Positions 8,297 through 19,396 of a DNA stretch of 64,000 bases are shown piece by piece; position 1 is the first letter of the stretch; every line of letters starts with the position of its first letter. The notes under the pieces were generated by a model, which saw nothing but the letters and a program-made list of their open reading frames with translations, did no database searches and was not told the origin of the DNA. The position numbers and the translations under genes are program-made. The DNA is from Halovulum sp039180525. Lineage in GTDB: Bacteria > Pseudomonadota > Alphaproteobacteria > Rhodobacterales > Rhodobacteraceae. The stretch lies in NCBI GenBank assembly GCA_039180525.1, contig JBCDDF010000010.1:1-64000 (forward strand), read 5' to 3'.

Positions 8297-9034
8297 ATCC
8301 GCGCGTGGCTGAGTGCGGGCCTGACGCTCGCGGCCGCGCTGACGGTCGCGGGCCCCGCAGGTGCGCAGGAAGTGATGATCGATTTCGGCGGCGACGGCAG
8401 CCTGTCGCTGCGTACGGTGCAACTGTTTCTGCTGGTCACCGTGCTCAGCCTGGCACCGGGCCTCGCGATCATGATCACCTGCTTTCCCTTCATGGTGACG
8501 GTGCTGTCGATCCTGCGCCAAGCCATCGGGGTCCAACAGGCACCGCCGAACATGATGATCGTCAGCCTGGCGCTATTTTTGACCTACTTCGTCATGGAGC
8601 CGGTCTTCACCGAGGCCTGGACGACAGCGATCCGCCCGGGCATCGACGGCGACATCGACCCGGAGACGGCTTTCACCCTGGGGCTAGAGCCGTTTCGCGC
8701 CTTCATGGGCGCCCGCACCGATCCCGAAACCGTCCGACTTTTGGTTGATGCCGCCGGGCGGCCGGCCCCTGAGGGCCCGCTTGAGGCGGCGCCGCTGCAA
8801 GTGCTGATCCCCAGCTTTCTGCTGTCGGAGATCCAACGCGGGTTCGAGGTCGGGTTTCTGGTCTTTTTACCTTTTCTGATTATCGACCTCGTCATCGCAG
8901 CCATTCTGATGTCGATGGGAATGATGATGGTGCCCCCCGTGGTGGTCTCCCTGCCATTCAAGCTGGCCTTTTTCGTGCTGGCCGATGGCTGGTCGTTGCT
9001 GGCCGGTGCGATGATCCGGGGATACGGGTCATGA
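8297..9034 (+). CDS. fliP: Flagellar export-gate protein FliP, probable non-standard AUC start
   Basis: FliP is a core membrane component of the flagellar type III export gate. The conserved region from 8372 is clear: FLLVTVLSLAPGLAIMITCF, IGVQQAPPNMMIVSLALFLT, IPSFLLSEIQRGFEVGFLV and MGMMMVPPVVVSLPFKL. FliP normally has a cleaved signal peptide, and the open frame upstream encodes one (RAWLSAGLTLAAALTVAGPA then GAQ). It contains no ATG, GTG or TTG between the in-frame TGA at 8261 and GTG 8372. The best-placed start is ATC at 8297, six bases after AGGGGG, giving 245 residues, exactly the E. coli FliP length. The fallback start is GTG 8372 or ATG 8375, with loss of the signal peptide. Confidence 0.85.
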   Translation: MRAWLSAGLTLAAALTVAGPAGAQEVMIDFGGDGSLSLRTVQLFLLVTVLSLAPGLAIMITCFPFMVTVLSILRQAIGVQQAPPNMMIVSLALFLTYFVMEPVFTEAWTTAIRPGIDGDIDPETAFTLGLEPFRAFMGARTDPETVRLLVDAAGRPAPEGPLEAAPLQVLIPSFLLSEIQRGFEVGFLVFLPFLIIDLVIAAILMSMGMMMVPPVVVSLPFKLAFFVLADGWSLLAGAMIRGYGS

Positions 9035-10128
9035 ACATGCCCGCCGTAACCGGCGGCGCGCCCTTGGGTCAGGCACGCGACGCCCACGAAAGCTGGGAAA
9101 CGCTGGGCGAAGGCGGCCCCACCGCCGACGAATTGAGCCCGATCCAGAAGGCTGCAATCATCCTCGCCGCGATAGGACCCGAAACCTCCGCCGAATTCCT
9201 GAAGGGCATGAACGAAGCCGCGCTGACCCGCACAGCGGTAGCGATCAGCCGGCTCGACCGGATCTCTACCGAGACATTGGATGCGGTCATCGCCGAGTTC
9301 GTTCTGTCCATCGGCACAGAAGAAGAAGTGTCCGGCGGCAGCCAGACCGCGCGCCGCCTGCTGTCGGAGGTTCTGGACGACGCCACCATCGACCGCATCA
9401 TGTTCGATGTCGAAGGCGGGGACACACGCAAGGCGTGGAAGAAGCTCAACGACATCTCGAATGCGGCACTGGTCAGCTTCGTCGGCGGCGAACACCCGCA
9501 GACAGCCGCCGTGATCCTATCCGAGTTGCGTGCCGACAAGGCCGCATCGGTGTTGGAACGGCTGGATCCCGAGTTCGCGCAGCAAACCGTATTGCGCCTG
9601 TCGCGGACACCGGCGCTCAGCCCGGACGTGGCCGAGATGGTCGAGCGCGTGATCGCGCGTGACTTCCTGTCCGCCCTGCAGCGGACCAACCGCGCCCGCC
9701 GTCCGGCGGATCTGATTGCCGGCATGATGAACAATGTCTCCGCCCAGAACCGCGAAAAGTTCCTGACCTTCTTGGAGGGCGAACGCCCGAACCTGCATCG
9801 CGACGTGCTGAAGACGATGTTCACTTTCAACGACATCCGCCACCGCGTGGAGGCGCGCGATGTGCCGATCATCATCAAGGAGGTCGAGGAACCGGTTCTG
9901 ACCACGGCATTGAAGTGGGGCCAGATGCAGAACAACGCCTCTGCACCGTTCATATTGGAAAACCTCTCCAAACGCCTGGCCGAACGGCTGGAGGAAGACG
10001 TCGCCGGCATGCCGGAACCGACCCAGCGCGACGGCGAAGCCGCGCATCAGGAACTGGTCCGCACCATTCAGGACATGGCCAAGCAGGGCACGATCCAACT
10101 GATCGAGGAGGAGACACCGGAAGACTGA
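9031..10128 (+). CDS. fliG: Flagellar motor switch protein FliG
   Basis: 365 residues. FliG is the rotor protein that joins FliF to the C ring and interacts with MotA. The N-terminal domain contains LSPIQKAAIILAAIGPETSA. The middle domain has the EHPQ motif (GGEHPQTAAVILSELRADKA) and ARDFLSALQ. The C-terminal region includes the charged torque face (HRDVLKTMFTFNDIRHR) and ALKWGQMQNNASAPFILENL. It overlaps fliP by 4 nt (ATGA) and closes the rightward operon. It follows fliP rather than fliF, unlike the enteric fliFG order. Confidence 0.93.
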   Translation: MNMPAVTGGAPLGQARDAHESWETLGEGGPTADELSPIQKAAIILAAIGPETSAEFLKGMNEAALTRTAVAISRLDRISTETLDAVIAEFVLSIGTEEEVSGGSQTARRLLSEVLDDATIDRIMFDVEGGDTRKAWKKLNDISNAALVSFVGGEHPQTAAVILSELRADKAASVLERLDPEFAQQTVLRLSRTPALSPDVAEMVERVIARDFLSALQRTNRARRPADLIAGMMNNVSAQNREKFLTFLEGERPNLHRDVLKTMFTFNDIRHRVEARDVPIIIKEVEEPVLTTALKWGQMQNNASAPFILENLSKRLAERLEEDVAGMPEPTQRDGEAAHQELVRTIQDMAKQGTIQLIEEETPED

Positions 10129-10939
10129 TCGCGCAACCGGCATCGCAGAGCGACAGGGAAGGTCGCCCAAAACCGCGGCAACCGCCGCAAAGCCCGCGCC
10201 GGCGCAGCGCCAGCGCTTCCTTGCCGCTCGTCAGGCCACCTGCCAGCGCAGGACGGTTCGGACAAGCGCGGCTCCTGACGAGACCAAGAGCAGGTATGCT
10301 GCCCGCAACTGCGAACCGTCCAAGCGACGTCTGTCCAAATTGCGCGTTTCGCGCTGATGCTCCGTCAGGCCACGGGTAGGGTCGCTGCCCTCAGCCGCCG
10401 TCGATTGGTTGGTCGAGGGGTCAGCTCGTCAAAAGTCCGAACCGGACACATCCGGTGGCCCTGACGTGCTGCAAACCGGGATGGGCCGCAAAGCGCGATC
10501 AAATCAAAGCAGCTGGGGTTCAGAAGCCGCCAAGCGCTGGGATGCTGGGAGACTTGGCACGTGTCATACGCAATGGGTGTGTCATCCACCGCGCACCCAG
10601 GGCGCCAACATCGCTTCAATACTCCTGCGCTTTCCCACCTTCACCAAACCGACCTGCCGCGTAATCTGCGGCTCAAAAGGTGGTGGTGTCACCTCCTGCG
10701 GGCGCGAAGGGGCAGCGGAACGGCGCTGGAACTCGGAGTGTCGGGAAATCCGGCGGCAAATGATGGCATCGATCGGCCACCGGTCGGGAAAAGTCCCCGT
10801 AACTACCCAAGCCGAGCTATGCACAAATCGCCGCTCGCCCCGGGCAATCCCATTGCGCATGGGCACCCGCTCAGCTTGCCAAGAGTATCACGCGCGGCGC
10901 AGCCGGACACAGCGGAGGCGGCTCGCGACCTGCGGGATC
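10129..10939. other. 811-bp stretch without a convincing gene
   Basis: Between fliG and the I78 lipoprotein gene I see only short open frames without good start sites or family resemblance. One long plus-strand frame (10409-11464) runs antisense through the lipoprotein and part of the transporter and is judged spurious. There is no tRNA, no clear terminator with a T-run, and no IS ends. It may be a decayed gene or a rearrangement junction at the end of the flagellar block. Confidence 0.5.
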
Positions 10940-11224
10940 TTAGCCGCAGTACACTTCGGTGACCGCCCCTGCATCATCGAAGACGATGTTCAGCCGGTCC
11001 GGCTGGGCGTCTTGCGCCACCGCATCACCGGGATTGATGAACCGCACCTTCGGAGCCACCAGCGACAGCCCGGCCAGATCGCGCGGCACCGCACCGACCA
11101 ACCCCCGCTGACCGCGCGCGTCGCAACTGTCGGCCATGGCCAACCCACCGGACTGGGACACCGGCGCCCCGGAGCCGCAGGCACCCAGCACCAAACATGC
11201 CAGAAAAACCGAACCGTAGCGCAT
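10940..11224 (-). CDS. Small lipoprotein of the I78 peptidase-inhibitor family
   Basis: 94 residues from the ATG at 11224 (GGGAG upstream; a GTG six bases earlier is in frame). The N-terminus MRYGSVFLACLVLGAC is a lipoprotein signal with Cys in the lipobox LGAC. The mature domain starts at a conserved CDA and contains LVGAVPRDLAGL, then the diagnostic end VRFINPGDAVAQD, QPDRLNIVFDD and VTEVYCG, as in I78 elastase-type inhibitors. Two cysteines probably form a disulphide. It may protect the envelope from proteases. It is the last gene of a leftward run behind the EamA transporter. Confidence 0.8.
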   Translation of the reverse strand: MRYGSVFLACLVLGACGSGAPVSQSGGLAMADSCDARGQRGLVGAVPRDLAGLSLVAPKVRFINPGDAVAQDAQPDRLNIVFDDAGAVTEVYCG

Positions 11225-11257
11225 ACCCACAACTCCCGTCGAACTGGGTGGAGTGAA

Positions 11258-12100
11258 TCATGCGCGCCGCCCAAGCGCAAGCGAACCGAACCCCGAGGCC
11301 AACAACAGCGCCAACCCGATCAGCGCCAAGGCATCGGGCAGACTGCCCCAAACGAGCAGTCCGAAGCCCATCGCGGCGATCAGTTGCAGATAAACGAGCG
11401 GTGCCAATACGGTGCCCGGCATCAGCCGATAAGCGAACAAAAGCAGCATGTTGCCCCCAAATGATGCCAAACCGCTACCCAGAAGCAACCCCCAGGGCAC
11501 CTCGGGCCCAAGCCCGCCGGCACCCAAGGGCCACAACAGAAGCGACCCGCACAAAAGCTGTGCGGTCAGTTGCAACCCCGGCGCGCCCAAATGCGCCAGC
11601 CAGCGGCTGGCGGTCAGAAAGCAGCCATAGAACAGCCCCGCAAGCAGCGCAAAACCCAGCCCCGCGGTCATCCCCCAACCGGGTTTGACCACCAGCAAAA
11701 CCCCGATAAAGCCCAGCACCAGCAGCAGGCTGCGTGCCGGCCGCACCGGTTCGCGCAAAAGCCAGGCGGTCAGCACATAGGCGACCACCGGCCCGATAAA
11801 GAACGCGCCGAACACACTGCCGATATCCTCGGTCTGCAATGCGGTTAGAATACACCCGATCGCGGCCACGATCAGGAGCCCGCGCAAGTAAAGCCGCGGG
11901 TCGCGCAACACGCGCAAATGCATGCGTGAAACCACCAAAAACGGCAGCGCCGCTGCCAACCCGATCAGGAACCGTGTCCAGGCGACCGTCAACGGCGGCA
12001 CACCATGGCGTTCGATGGCCAGTTTACCGAATGTATCGCCCAGCGGGATCAGCGCCATCGACACGACCATCAGCGCAATGGCCGCGGCCGGATGCGGCAC
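11258..12100 (-). CDS. EamA/DMT-superfamily transporter
   Basis: 280 residues, almost entirely hydrophobic, with about ten membrane segments in two EamA halves. The first half carries the typical PLTVAWTRFLIG and EDIGSVFGAFFIGPVVAYVL, and the second GMTAGLGFALLAGLFYGCF and GTVLAPLVYLQLIAAMGFG. DMT family members export amino acids, metabolites or drugs; the substrate cannot be read from sequence. It lies 7 bp after acs and so is probably co-transcribed with the acs/transporter operon. Confidence 0.88.
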   Translation of the reverse strand: MPHPAAAIALMVVSMALIPLGDTFGKLAIERHGVPPLTVAWTRFLIGLAAALPFLVVSRMHLRVLRDPRLYLRGLLIVAAIGCILTALQTEDIGSVFGAFFIGPVVAYVLTAWLLREPVRPARSLLLVLGFIGVLLVVKPGWGMTAGLGFALLAGLFYGCFLTASRWLAHLGAPGLQLTAQLLCGSLLLWPLGAGGLGPEVPWGLLLGSGLASFGGNMLLLFAYRLMPGTVLAPLVYLQLIAAMGFGLLVWGSLPDALALIGLALLLASGFGSLALGRRA

Positions 12101-12107
12101 CGGGACC

Positions 12108-14057
<1,950 letters not shown>

Positions 14058-14124
14058 GAGTGTCCGTCCCCAGGTCTTGATAGCGGCGCGGGGCAACCAG
14101 CGGCACCCCGGCCTGTGGTCTTTG

Positions 14125-14886
14125 TCAGATGGCCAAATATTCCTCTCGCAGATCGGCGTTGTCCAACACTTCCTGCGCGGTGCCGTCGAACACGACCTGG
14201 CCCATGTCCAGGATCACAGCTCGGTCGGCCAGCTTCAACGCGGCGACAGCGTTCTGTTCCACGATGACCGTGGTAATGCCCAGCGACTTGATCTCTGCCA
14301 GCGTGCGCTCGATTTCCTGAACGATTACCGGGGCCAGACCCTCATAAGGTTCGTCCAAAAGCAGCAATTTTACGTCTCGGGCCAGCGCACGGCCGATCGA
14401 CAGCATCTGCTGTTCGCCGCCCGACAGCGTCACGCCTTCCTGCCGGCGGCGTTCGCCCAGCCGTGGGAACAGCTCATAAATCCGCTCTATCGACCAGCCG
14501 ATGGGCGGAGCGATCTGAGCAAGTTGTAGGTTTTCCTCCACCGACAGGCCGGGAATGATCCGGCGGTCTTCGGGCACGAACCCGATGCCGATCGCGGCGG
14601 CTTGGTGCGCGCGCATGGTGTGCACGGGCTTGTGATCCAGCCAGATCTCCCCATGGGTCAGCGCCGGCTCGTCCACCCGCGCGATGGTGCGCAAAGTAGA
14701 GGTCTTGCCGGCGCCGTTGCGACCCAGCAAGGCCAGGATCTCGCCTTCGTGGATGTTAAAGCTAACGCCCTGGACGATATAGCTTTCGCCGTAATAGGCC
14801 TCCAATGCGTGGGCCGAGAAGTAGGCCGGTTCGGACCGGGCCACGTGTTCGGCGCTTGCGCGGGTGAATTCATCGGCCAAGCTCAT
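14125..14886 (-). CDS. livF: Branched-chain/amide-type ABC transporter ATPase LivF
   Basis: 253 residues. One of two cytoplasmic ATPases of the Liv-type importer. Walker A GRNGAGKTS, signature LSGGEQQMLSIGRALARD, Walker B LLLLDEPYEGLAP and switch His region VIVEQNAVAAL are all present, and EGLAP after Walker B is the LivF hallmark. Compared with E. coli LivF it carries about 18 extra N-terminal residues before the ATPase fold. Its ATG overlaps the livG stop by 4 nt. Confidence 0.92.
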   Translation of the reverse strand: MSLADEFTRASAEHVARSEPAYFSAHALEAYYGESYIVQGVSFNIHEGEILALLGRNGAGKTSTLRTIARVDEPALTHGEIWLDHKPVHTMRAHQAAAIGIGFVPEDRRIIPGLSVEENLQLAQIAPPIGWSIERIYELFPRLGERRRQEGVTLSGGEQQMLSIGRALARDVKLLLLDEPYEGLAPVIVQEIERTLAEIKSLGITTVIVEQNAVAALKLADRAVILDMGQVVFDGTAQEVLDNADLREEYLAI

Positions 14887-15641
14887 ACCTGCGCCTCCCC
14901 AAGATAAGCCTCACGCACCTTCGGGTGCCCCTTGATGTTCTCCGGTTTGTCTTCGGCGATCACGGTGCCTTGCGCCAAAACGCTGATCGTGTCGGCCAGG
15001 CTGAACACCACGTGCATGTCGTGTTCGATGACGACCTTGGTGATGCCGCGGGTCTCTCCGATATGCTTGAGCAGGTCGATGGTGCGGTTGGTGTCGGCCC
15101 GGCTCATACCCGCTGTTGGTTCATCCAACAGCAGCAGCTTGGGGTCCTGGACCAGGCACATCGCCATTTCCAACCGGCGCTTGTCGCCGCGGCTGAGTTC
15201 GGAGGCGATATCGCCCTTGCGGTCCGCCATACCGACATCGGCCAGGGTCTCCTGCGCATGGTCGCGGATCGCCGCCTCGTTGGCGGTGCGTGCGAACGGG
15301 TTCAGCTTATAGGCGCCATCGCGTTTGGCGAAGGCCGGGATCATGACGTTTTCCAGCACCGTCAAGTCGGCGAAAATCTCCGGTGTCTGGAAAACCCGGC
15401 TGACACCGGCCTGGTTGATCTGATGCGGCGGAATACCCAACAGACTTTGCCCGTCGAACATGACCGACCCGGTATCGGGCGTCAGCCGCCCGACGAAGCA
15501 GTTCAGCAGTGTCGATTTTCCGGCTCCGTTCGGCCCGATAATGGCATGCACCGAACCCTTTTCGACGTTCAGATTGACGTTGTTGAGCGCCTGCAAACCG
15601 CCGAAGCGTTTGTTGACGTTCTGAACCTCCAGAATTCCCAT
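14883..15641 (-). CDS. livG: Branched-chain/amide-type ABC transporter ATPase LivG
   Basis: 252 residues from the ATG at 15641. It is the second ATPase of the importer. Walker A is GPNGAGKST, Walker B LLLLDEPTAGMSRADTNRT and the H-loop VIEHDMHVVFSLAD. The signature is LSRGDKRRLEMAM instead of LSGGQ, a degenerate form also common in urea/amide-type subfamilies. Long upstream in-frame codons overlap livM and are rejected. Spacing to livM is 5 bp. Confidence 0.92.
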   Translation of the reverse strand: MGILEVQNVNKRFGGLQALNNVNLNVEKGSVHAIIGPNGAGKSTLLNCFVGRLTPDTGSVMFDGQSLLGIPPHQINQAGVSRVFQTPEIFADLTVLENVMIPAFAKRDGAYKLNPFARTANEAAIRDHAQETLADVGMADRKGDIASELSRGDKRRLEMAMCLVQDPKLLLLDEPTAGMSRADTNRTIDLLKHIGETRGITKVVIEHDMHVVFSLADTISVLAQGTVIAEDKPENIKGHPKVREAYLGEAQV

Positions 15642-15646
15642 CGCCT

Positions 15647-16822
15647 TCACTCCGCCGGGGCGGCAGCGCCGCCGCCGCGTTGGTCGGCGGGCCGTGACCG
15701 GCCCGAAAACCAGCCGACAATCCGCCGGGCACCGTCGATCAGCCCGCCAGGCAGGAAGATGACCACCGCCATGAACATCAGCCCAAGCGTCAGGTGCCAG
15801 CCCTTGCCCACGAACGGGTGCACGATGGTGACCATGAAGTCCGAAAGCCCCGCCGGCATGAAGGCGAACCACGCCTCAAGCACGTTGTCGTTGATCTTGG
15901 ACAGGATGTTTTCGAAATACTTGATGAACCCCGCACCCAGCACCGGCCCCAGCAAGGTGCCTGCGCCGCCGAGGATCGTCATCAGAACGACCTCGCCACT
16001 TGCGGTCCATTGCATCCGCTCGGCCCCGGCCAAGGGATCCATGCAAGCCAGCAGCGCCCCGGCCAGACCGGCATACATGCCGGAAATCACAAAGGCCGTC
16101 AGCGTGTAGGGCTTGGTGTTGACCCCGGTGTAGCTGAGCCGGTTCTGATTGGTTTTCACCGCACGCAGCATGGTTCCGAACGGCGACCGGAAGATGCGCA
16201 TAGAGATGTAGAAGGCGACCAGCAGGACGGCCGCGCAGAAGTAATAGCCATAGCTGAACTGCAGCGTGTAGCCCAGCACGTTGGGGGTCCAGAAGACGTC
16301 GTTCATCTCGAACCCGAAAAGCGATGGGACCGGCGAGACACCCTCGGCGGTATTGTCAAAAATGCGCGGGTCGTCGAAATCCACGGTCAGCCCGGTTTCG
16401 CCATAGGTGATCGGCGTGAGGACCGAGTACGCGAGGTTGTAACTCATCTGCGCGAACGCGAGCGTGAGGATCGAAAAATATATCCCCGAGCGCCGCAGGC
16501 TCACAAATCCGATCAGAAGCGCGAAAAGCCCCGAGATCAGTATCGCGAACAAGATCGCGGGGATGACGTTCATGGACAGCAGCTTGAACATCCAGACCGC
16601 GGAATAGGACCCCGCCCCAAGAAAGGCGGCGTGGCCGAAGCTCAGATAGCCGGTCAGCCCGAAGAGGATGTTGAAGCCGATGGCAAAGATGCCAAAGATT
16701 GCGAAGCGCTGCATCAAGTCCGGGTATCCGGCACCGAACGGGGCGAGGAGCAACGGCGCGAAGATCACCATCGCGGCGACGACGCTCAGCAGCATGAAGT
16801 CGGTTCTTTTGGTGTCTTGCAT
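15647..16822 (-). CDS. livM: Branched-chain/amide-type ABC transporter permease LivM
   Basis: 391 residues with about ten membrane helices. It is the second permease subunit. Family motifs are GLTGYLSFGHAAFLGAGSYS near residue 55, LRRSGIYFSILTLAFAQM near 110, and the cytoplasmic EAA-like ISGMYAGLAGALLACMDPL near 260. The C-terminus is long and ends in a hydrophilic Arg/Ala-rich tail. It directly follows livH (3 bp). A substrate call beyond the branched-chain/urea/amide family is not possible. Confidence 0.92.
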   Translation of the reverse strand: MQDTKRTDFMLLSVVAAMVIFAPLLLAPFGAGYPDLMQRFAIFGIFAIGFNILFGLTGYLSFGHAAFLGAGSYSAVWMFKLLSMNVIPAILFAILISGLFALLIGFVSLRRSGIYFSILTLAFAQMSYNLAYSVLTPITYGETGLTVDFDDPRIFDNTAEGVSPVPSLFGFEMNDVFWTPNVLGYTLQFSYGYYFCAAVLLVAFYISMRIFRSPFGTMLRAVKTNQNRLSYTGVNTKPYTLTAFVISGMYAGLAGALLACMDPLAGAERMQWTASGEVVLMTILGGAGTLLGPVLGAGFIKYFENILSKINDNVLEAWFAFMPAGLSDFMVTIVHPFVGKGWHLTLGLMFMAVVIFLPGGLIDGARRIVGWFSGRSRPADQRGGGAAAPAE

Positions 16823-16825
16823 GGC

Positions 16826-17854
16826 TTATTCCTCCATCACGCCTTTGCGGCCCATCAGTCCCCGCGGGCGGGTCAGAAGGACGATCACGGCGATGAGGTA
16901 GATGATGACTTGGTCGATGCCGGGAATGATCGCTTTGACTTCGTTCATGGCCGAGAAGCTCTGGAGGATGCCAAGCAGGAAACCGGCAGCGACGGCGCCG
17001 GGCAAACTGCCCATTCCACCGACCACGACGACAACGAAACACAGGACCAGGAAGTCCATGCCCATGTGATAGTCCGGGCTCAGGATCGGTGTGTACATGG
17101 CGCCCGCGACCCCGGTGACGACGGCAGCCAGCCCGAACATCGCCGTGAAGCGCTTGTCAATGTCGATGCCAAGGATACCCACCGTCTCCCGGTCGGCCAT
17201 GCCCGCGCGCACCACCATGCCAAACGTGGTGTAATTGAGAAAGATCATCACCGCACCGATCAGCCCCAGCGCAAAGACGAAGTAGACGAAACGCCAGACC
17301 GGATAGACGACGGCGTTGGCCTCGAACCCCAGATAGACGCCGAAATCGATCGCGCCGCGCAGGGCGTCGGGGGTCGGTTGCGGGATCGGATTGGCGCCAA
17401 AGAAGAACTTCACGATCTCCTGCAGGACGATGGCAAGCCCGAAGGTGACCAGGATCTGGTCGGCATGCGGGCGCTTGTAGAAGTGCTTGATCAGCCCGCG
17501 TTCCATGCCGATGCCCAGGACGATCATCACCGGGATGGCCAGGATGATCGACATCGGCACCGAGTACTGGATGATCGAGGCGCCGAATTCGCCAAACCAC
17601 GCCTCGACATAGGGGGTTTGAACCTTCAGCGGGTTGCCCAGGAAATCCACCCGGGTTTCGTCGACGACCTCGTAGGACAGTTGCAGCACCCGGTTCATGA
17701 TCACGGCGCAAAACGCGCCGATCATGAACAGTGCGCCATGCGCGAAATTAACCACGCCCAACGTGCCGAAAATCAAGGTCAGACCGAGCGCGATCATCGC
17801 GTAGGCGCTTCCCTTGTCCAGGCCGTTCAGGATCTGCAATAGGATAGCGTCCAT
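16826..17854 (-). CDS. livH: Branched-chain/amide-type ABC transporter permease LivH
   Basis: 342 residues. First permease subunit, with the diagnostic start LNGLDKGSAYAMIALGLTLI, GVVNFAHGALFMIGAF, and GIDIDKRFTAMFGLAAVVTG before the conserved cytoplasmic loop. An insertion of about 45 residues (about 55-100, with a charged DETRVDFLGNPLKVQT stretch) is longer than in E. coli LivH and resembles urea/amide-type and roseobacter homologues. It lies 94 bp downstream of the binding-protein gene, the gap holding a hairpin. Confidence 0.92.
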   Translation of the reverse strand: MDAILLQILNGLDKGSAYAMIALGLTLIFGTLGVVNFAHGALFMIGAFCAVIMNRVLQLSYEVVDETRVDFLGNPLKVQTPYVEAWFGEFGASIIQYSVPMSIILAIPVMIVLGIGMERGLIKHFYKRPHADQILVTFGLAIVLQEIVKFFFGANPIPQPTPDALRGAIDFGVYLGFEANAVVYPVWRFVYFVFALGLIGAVMIFLNYTTFGMVVRAGMADRETVGILGIDIDKRFTAMFGLAAVVTGVAGAMYTPILSPDYHMGMDFLVLCFVVVVVGGMGSLPGAVAAGFLLGILQSFSAMNEVKAIIPGIDQVIIYLIAVIVLLTRPRGLMGRKGVMEE

Positions 17855-17877
17855 CGCCCACTTCCCCCGTGTTTAGT

Positions 17878-17912
17878 GGCGGCCGGACCCGTGCCCGGCA
17901 GTGTCGGCCGCC
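17878..17912 (-). promoter_or_regulatory. Hairpin between binding-protein and permease genes
   Basis: GGCGGCCG (17878-17885) and CGGCCGCC (17905-17912) form a perfect 8-bp GC stem with a 19-nt loop and no T-run. Such intercistronic hairpins often protect the upstream binding-protein message or attenuate read-through, which would give more binding protein than membrane subunits. The function is inferred. Confidence 0.45.
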
Positions 17913-17948
17913 CCACGCAGGGGCGACCGGATTTCGCGGCGTCGGGTC

Positions 17949-19292
17949 TCAGACGCCGGCGTTGCAGTTGCCCAGTTCGCCACCCTGGAAGTCGGGGTGA
18001 TCGGGGGCGTAGGTGATCTGCTCGGTCGGGGTGACGTCGACCACCTCCAGCAAGTCGTATTGAGAGGTCGGGTTTTCCTTCCCCTTCACGACCAGCACCG
18101 GCTTGAAACACTGGTGATCCTCGGCCCGATACAGCGTTGGGCCATTGCCCAGACCGTCGAACTCGAAGTCCTCCAGCGCCTCGACGATGCCGCAGGGATT
18201 GAACGTTCCCGCGCGCTGCGCCGCATCGGCGTAGAGCAGCGCCTGCACATAGCAGGTGTGCGCAGCCTGGCTGGGCGGGAACCCGTATTTGGTGCCGAAG
18301 GACTGCACGAAGGCTTTCGAGCCCTCGTCCTGCAGCGACCAGTGCCAGTTGGTCGACCCAAAGATCCCCTTCACGTTCTCGCCCGCACCCTGCGCCATCA
18401 GACGCGAGTACAGCGGTACGACGACCACGAAGTCCTTGCCGTCGACCTGACGGTCGCGCAGGCCGAACTGCACCGCCTGCGTGAGCGAGTTGACCATGTC
18501 GCGGCCGTAGTGGTTCAAGATCAGCGTATCGGCGCCAGAGTTCAGAACCGGGGTGATGTACTGCGAGAAGTCGCCCGCACCCAGCGGCGTGCGCACGGCG
18601 GCGGTGGTGTTCCAGCCAATCGACTCGGTATAGGTCTTGACCGCGCCCTCGGTGGTCCAACCCCAGTTGTAATCCGCCGTCAGGTGATAGGCGTTGCGAT
18701 CGGTGCCGTAGTTCGCCTCCAGGATCGGGGCGAGCGCGCGTCCCGACATCTCCGAGTTGAAGAAGTGGCGGAAACCGTTCGCCTTGCGGTCTTTACCCGT
18801 TGTGTCGTTCGAGTGGGTCAGACCGGCCATGAAGATCACGCCGACCTCCTGACACAGGTTCTGCACCGCCACGGCAACACCCGAGGACGAACCGCCGGTG
18901 ATCATGATCGCGCCGTCTTTCTGGATCATCGACTGAGCAGAGGCACGGGCGGCGTCAGACTTGGTCTGCGTATCGCCGGTCACATAGGTGACCTTCTTGC
19001 CGAGAATGCCGTTGCCCTGCAGTTCCTTGGAGCTGAACGTGTTCAGCATCCCGCCATCGCCGCCGCCGTTCAGATGCTCGACCGCCAATTCATAGGCGCG
19101 CAACTCGTCCGCACCCTCATCGGCATAGGCACCCGATTGCGGTACATTGAACCCCAAGACGACGTCAGAGCCGGTGGGCTCGTTCACGTAAGCGCGCGCC
19201 TGACTGGTAAAGATCGTCGGCATGGCCAGGCCGGCGCCGATAACGCCCCCCGCCTTCAACACCCCACGACGATTGAGTTTGGTTCCAGACAT
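17949..19292 (-). CDS. Periplasmic substrate-binding protein, Liv/amide-urea type
   Basis: 447 residues from ATG 19292 (GGGAGGA 6 nt upstream). The N-terminus carries a twin-arginine-type signal, NRRGVLKAGGVIGAGLAMP, so export by Tat is likely. The mature part is a type-1 periplasmic binding fold (Peripla_BP_5/6): VVLGFNVPQSGAYADEGADE, then GGSSSGVAVAVQNLCQEVGV, and HLTADYNWGWTTEGAVK. The overall pattern is closer to short-chain amide/urea binding proteins (FmdD/AmiC-like) than to LivJ. The neighbouring acs and ScfR-type regulator suggest a short-chain carboxylate or amide as ligand, but this is inference. Confidence 0.85.
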   Translation of the reverse strand: MSGTKLNRRGVLKAGGVIGAGLAMPTIFTSQARAYVNEPTGSDVVLGFNVPQSGAYADEGADELRAYELAVEHLNGGGDGGMLNTFSSKELQGNGILGKKVTYVTGDTQTKSDAARASAQSMIQKDGAIMITGGSSSGVAVAVQNLCQEVGVIFMAGLTHSNDTTGKDRKANGFRHFFNSEMSGRALAPILEANYGTDRNAYHLTADYNWGWTTEGAVKTYTESIGWNTTAAVRTPLGAGDFSQYITPVLNSGADTLILNHYGRDMVNSLTQAVQFGLRDRQVDGKDFVVVVPLYSRLMAQGAGENVKGIFGSTNWHWSLQDEGSKAFVQSFGTKYGFPPSQAAHTCYVQALLYADAAQRAGTFNPCGIVEALEDFEFDGLGNGPTLYRAEDHQCFKPVLVVKGKENPTSQYDLLEVVDVTPTEQITYAPDHPDFQGGELGNCNAGV

Positions 19293-19396
19293 CCAATTCC
19301 TCCCACGGACATTTGTCTGTTGCGCCCCGATCGAGGCTGCCGGGCAGAGTGCCCCAAGGTAACTGTGCGGGAGCGACGTCAATTTCTCAATAACCA

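Noticed and set aside
10409..11464. A 351-codon plus-strand frame across the gene-free gap, the I78 gene and part of the transporter
   Set aside because: Arg/Gln/Pro-rich, no family resemblance, and its second half is antisense to the I78 lipoprotein with its clear lipobox.
15794..17842. A 682-codon open frame antisense to livM and livH
   Set aside because: His/Asp/Gln-rich translation without domains, opposite clear membrane proteins.
17878..17912. Hairpin as a true intrinsic terminator after the binding-protein gene
   Set aside because: No U-run follows and the permease genes lie directly downstream. An intercistronic control element fits better.
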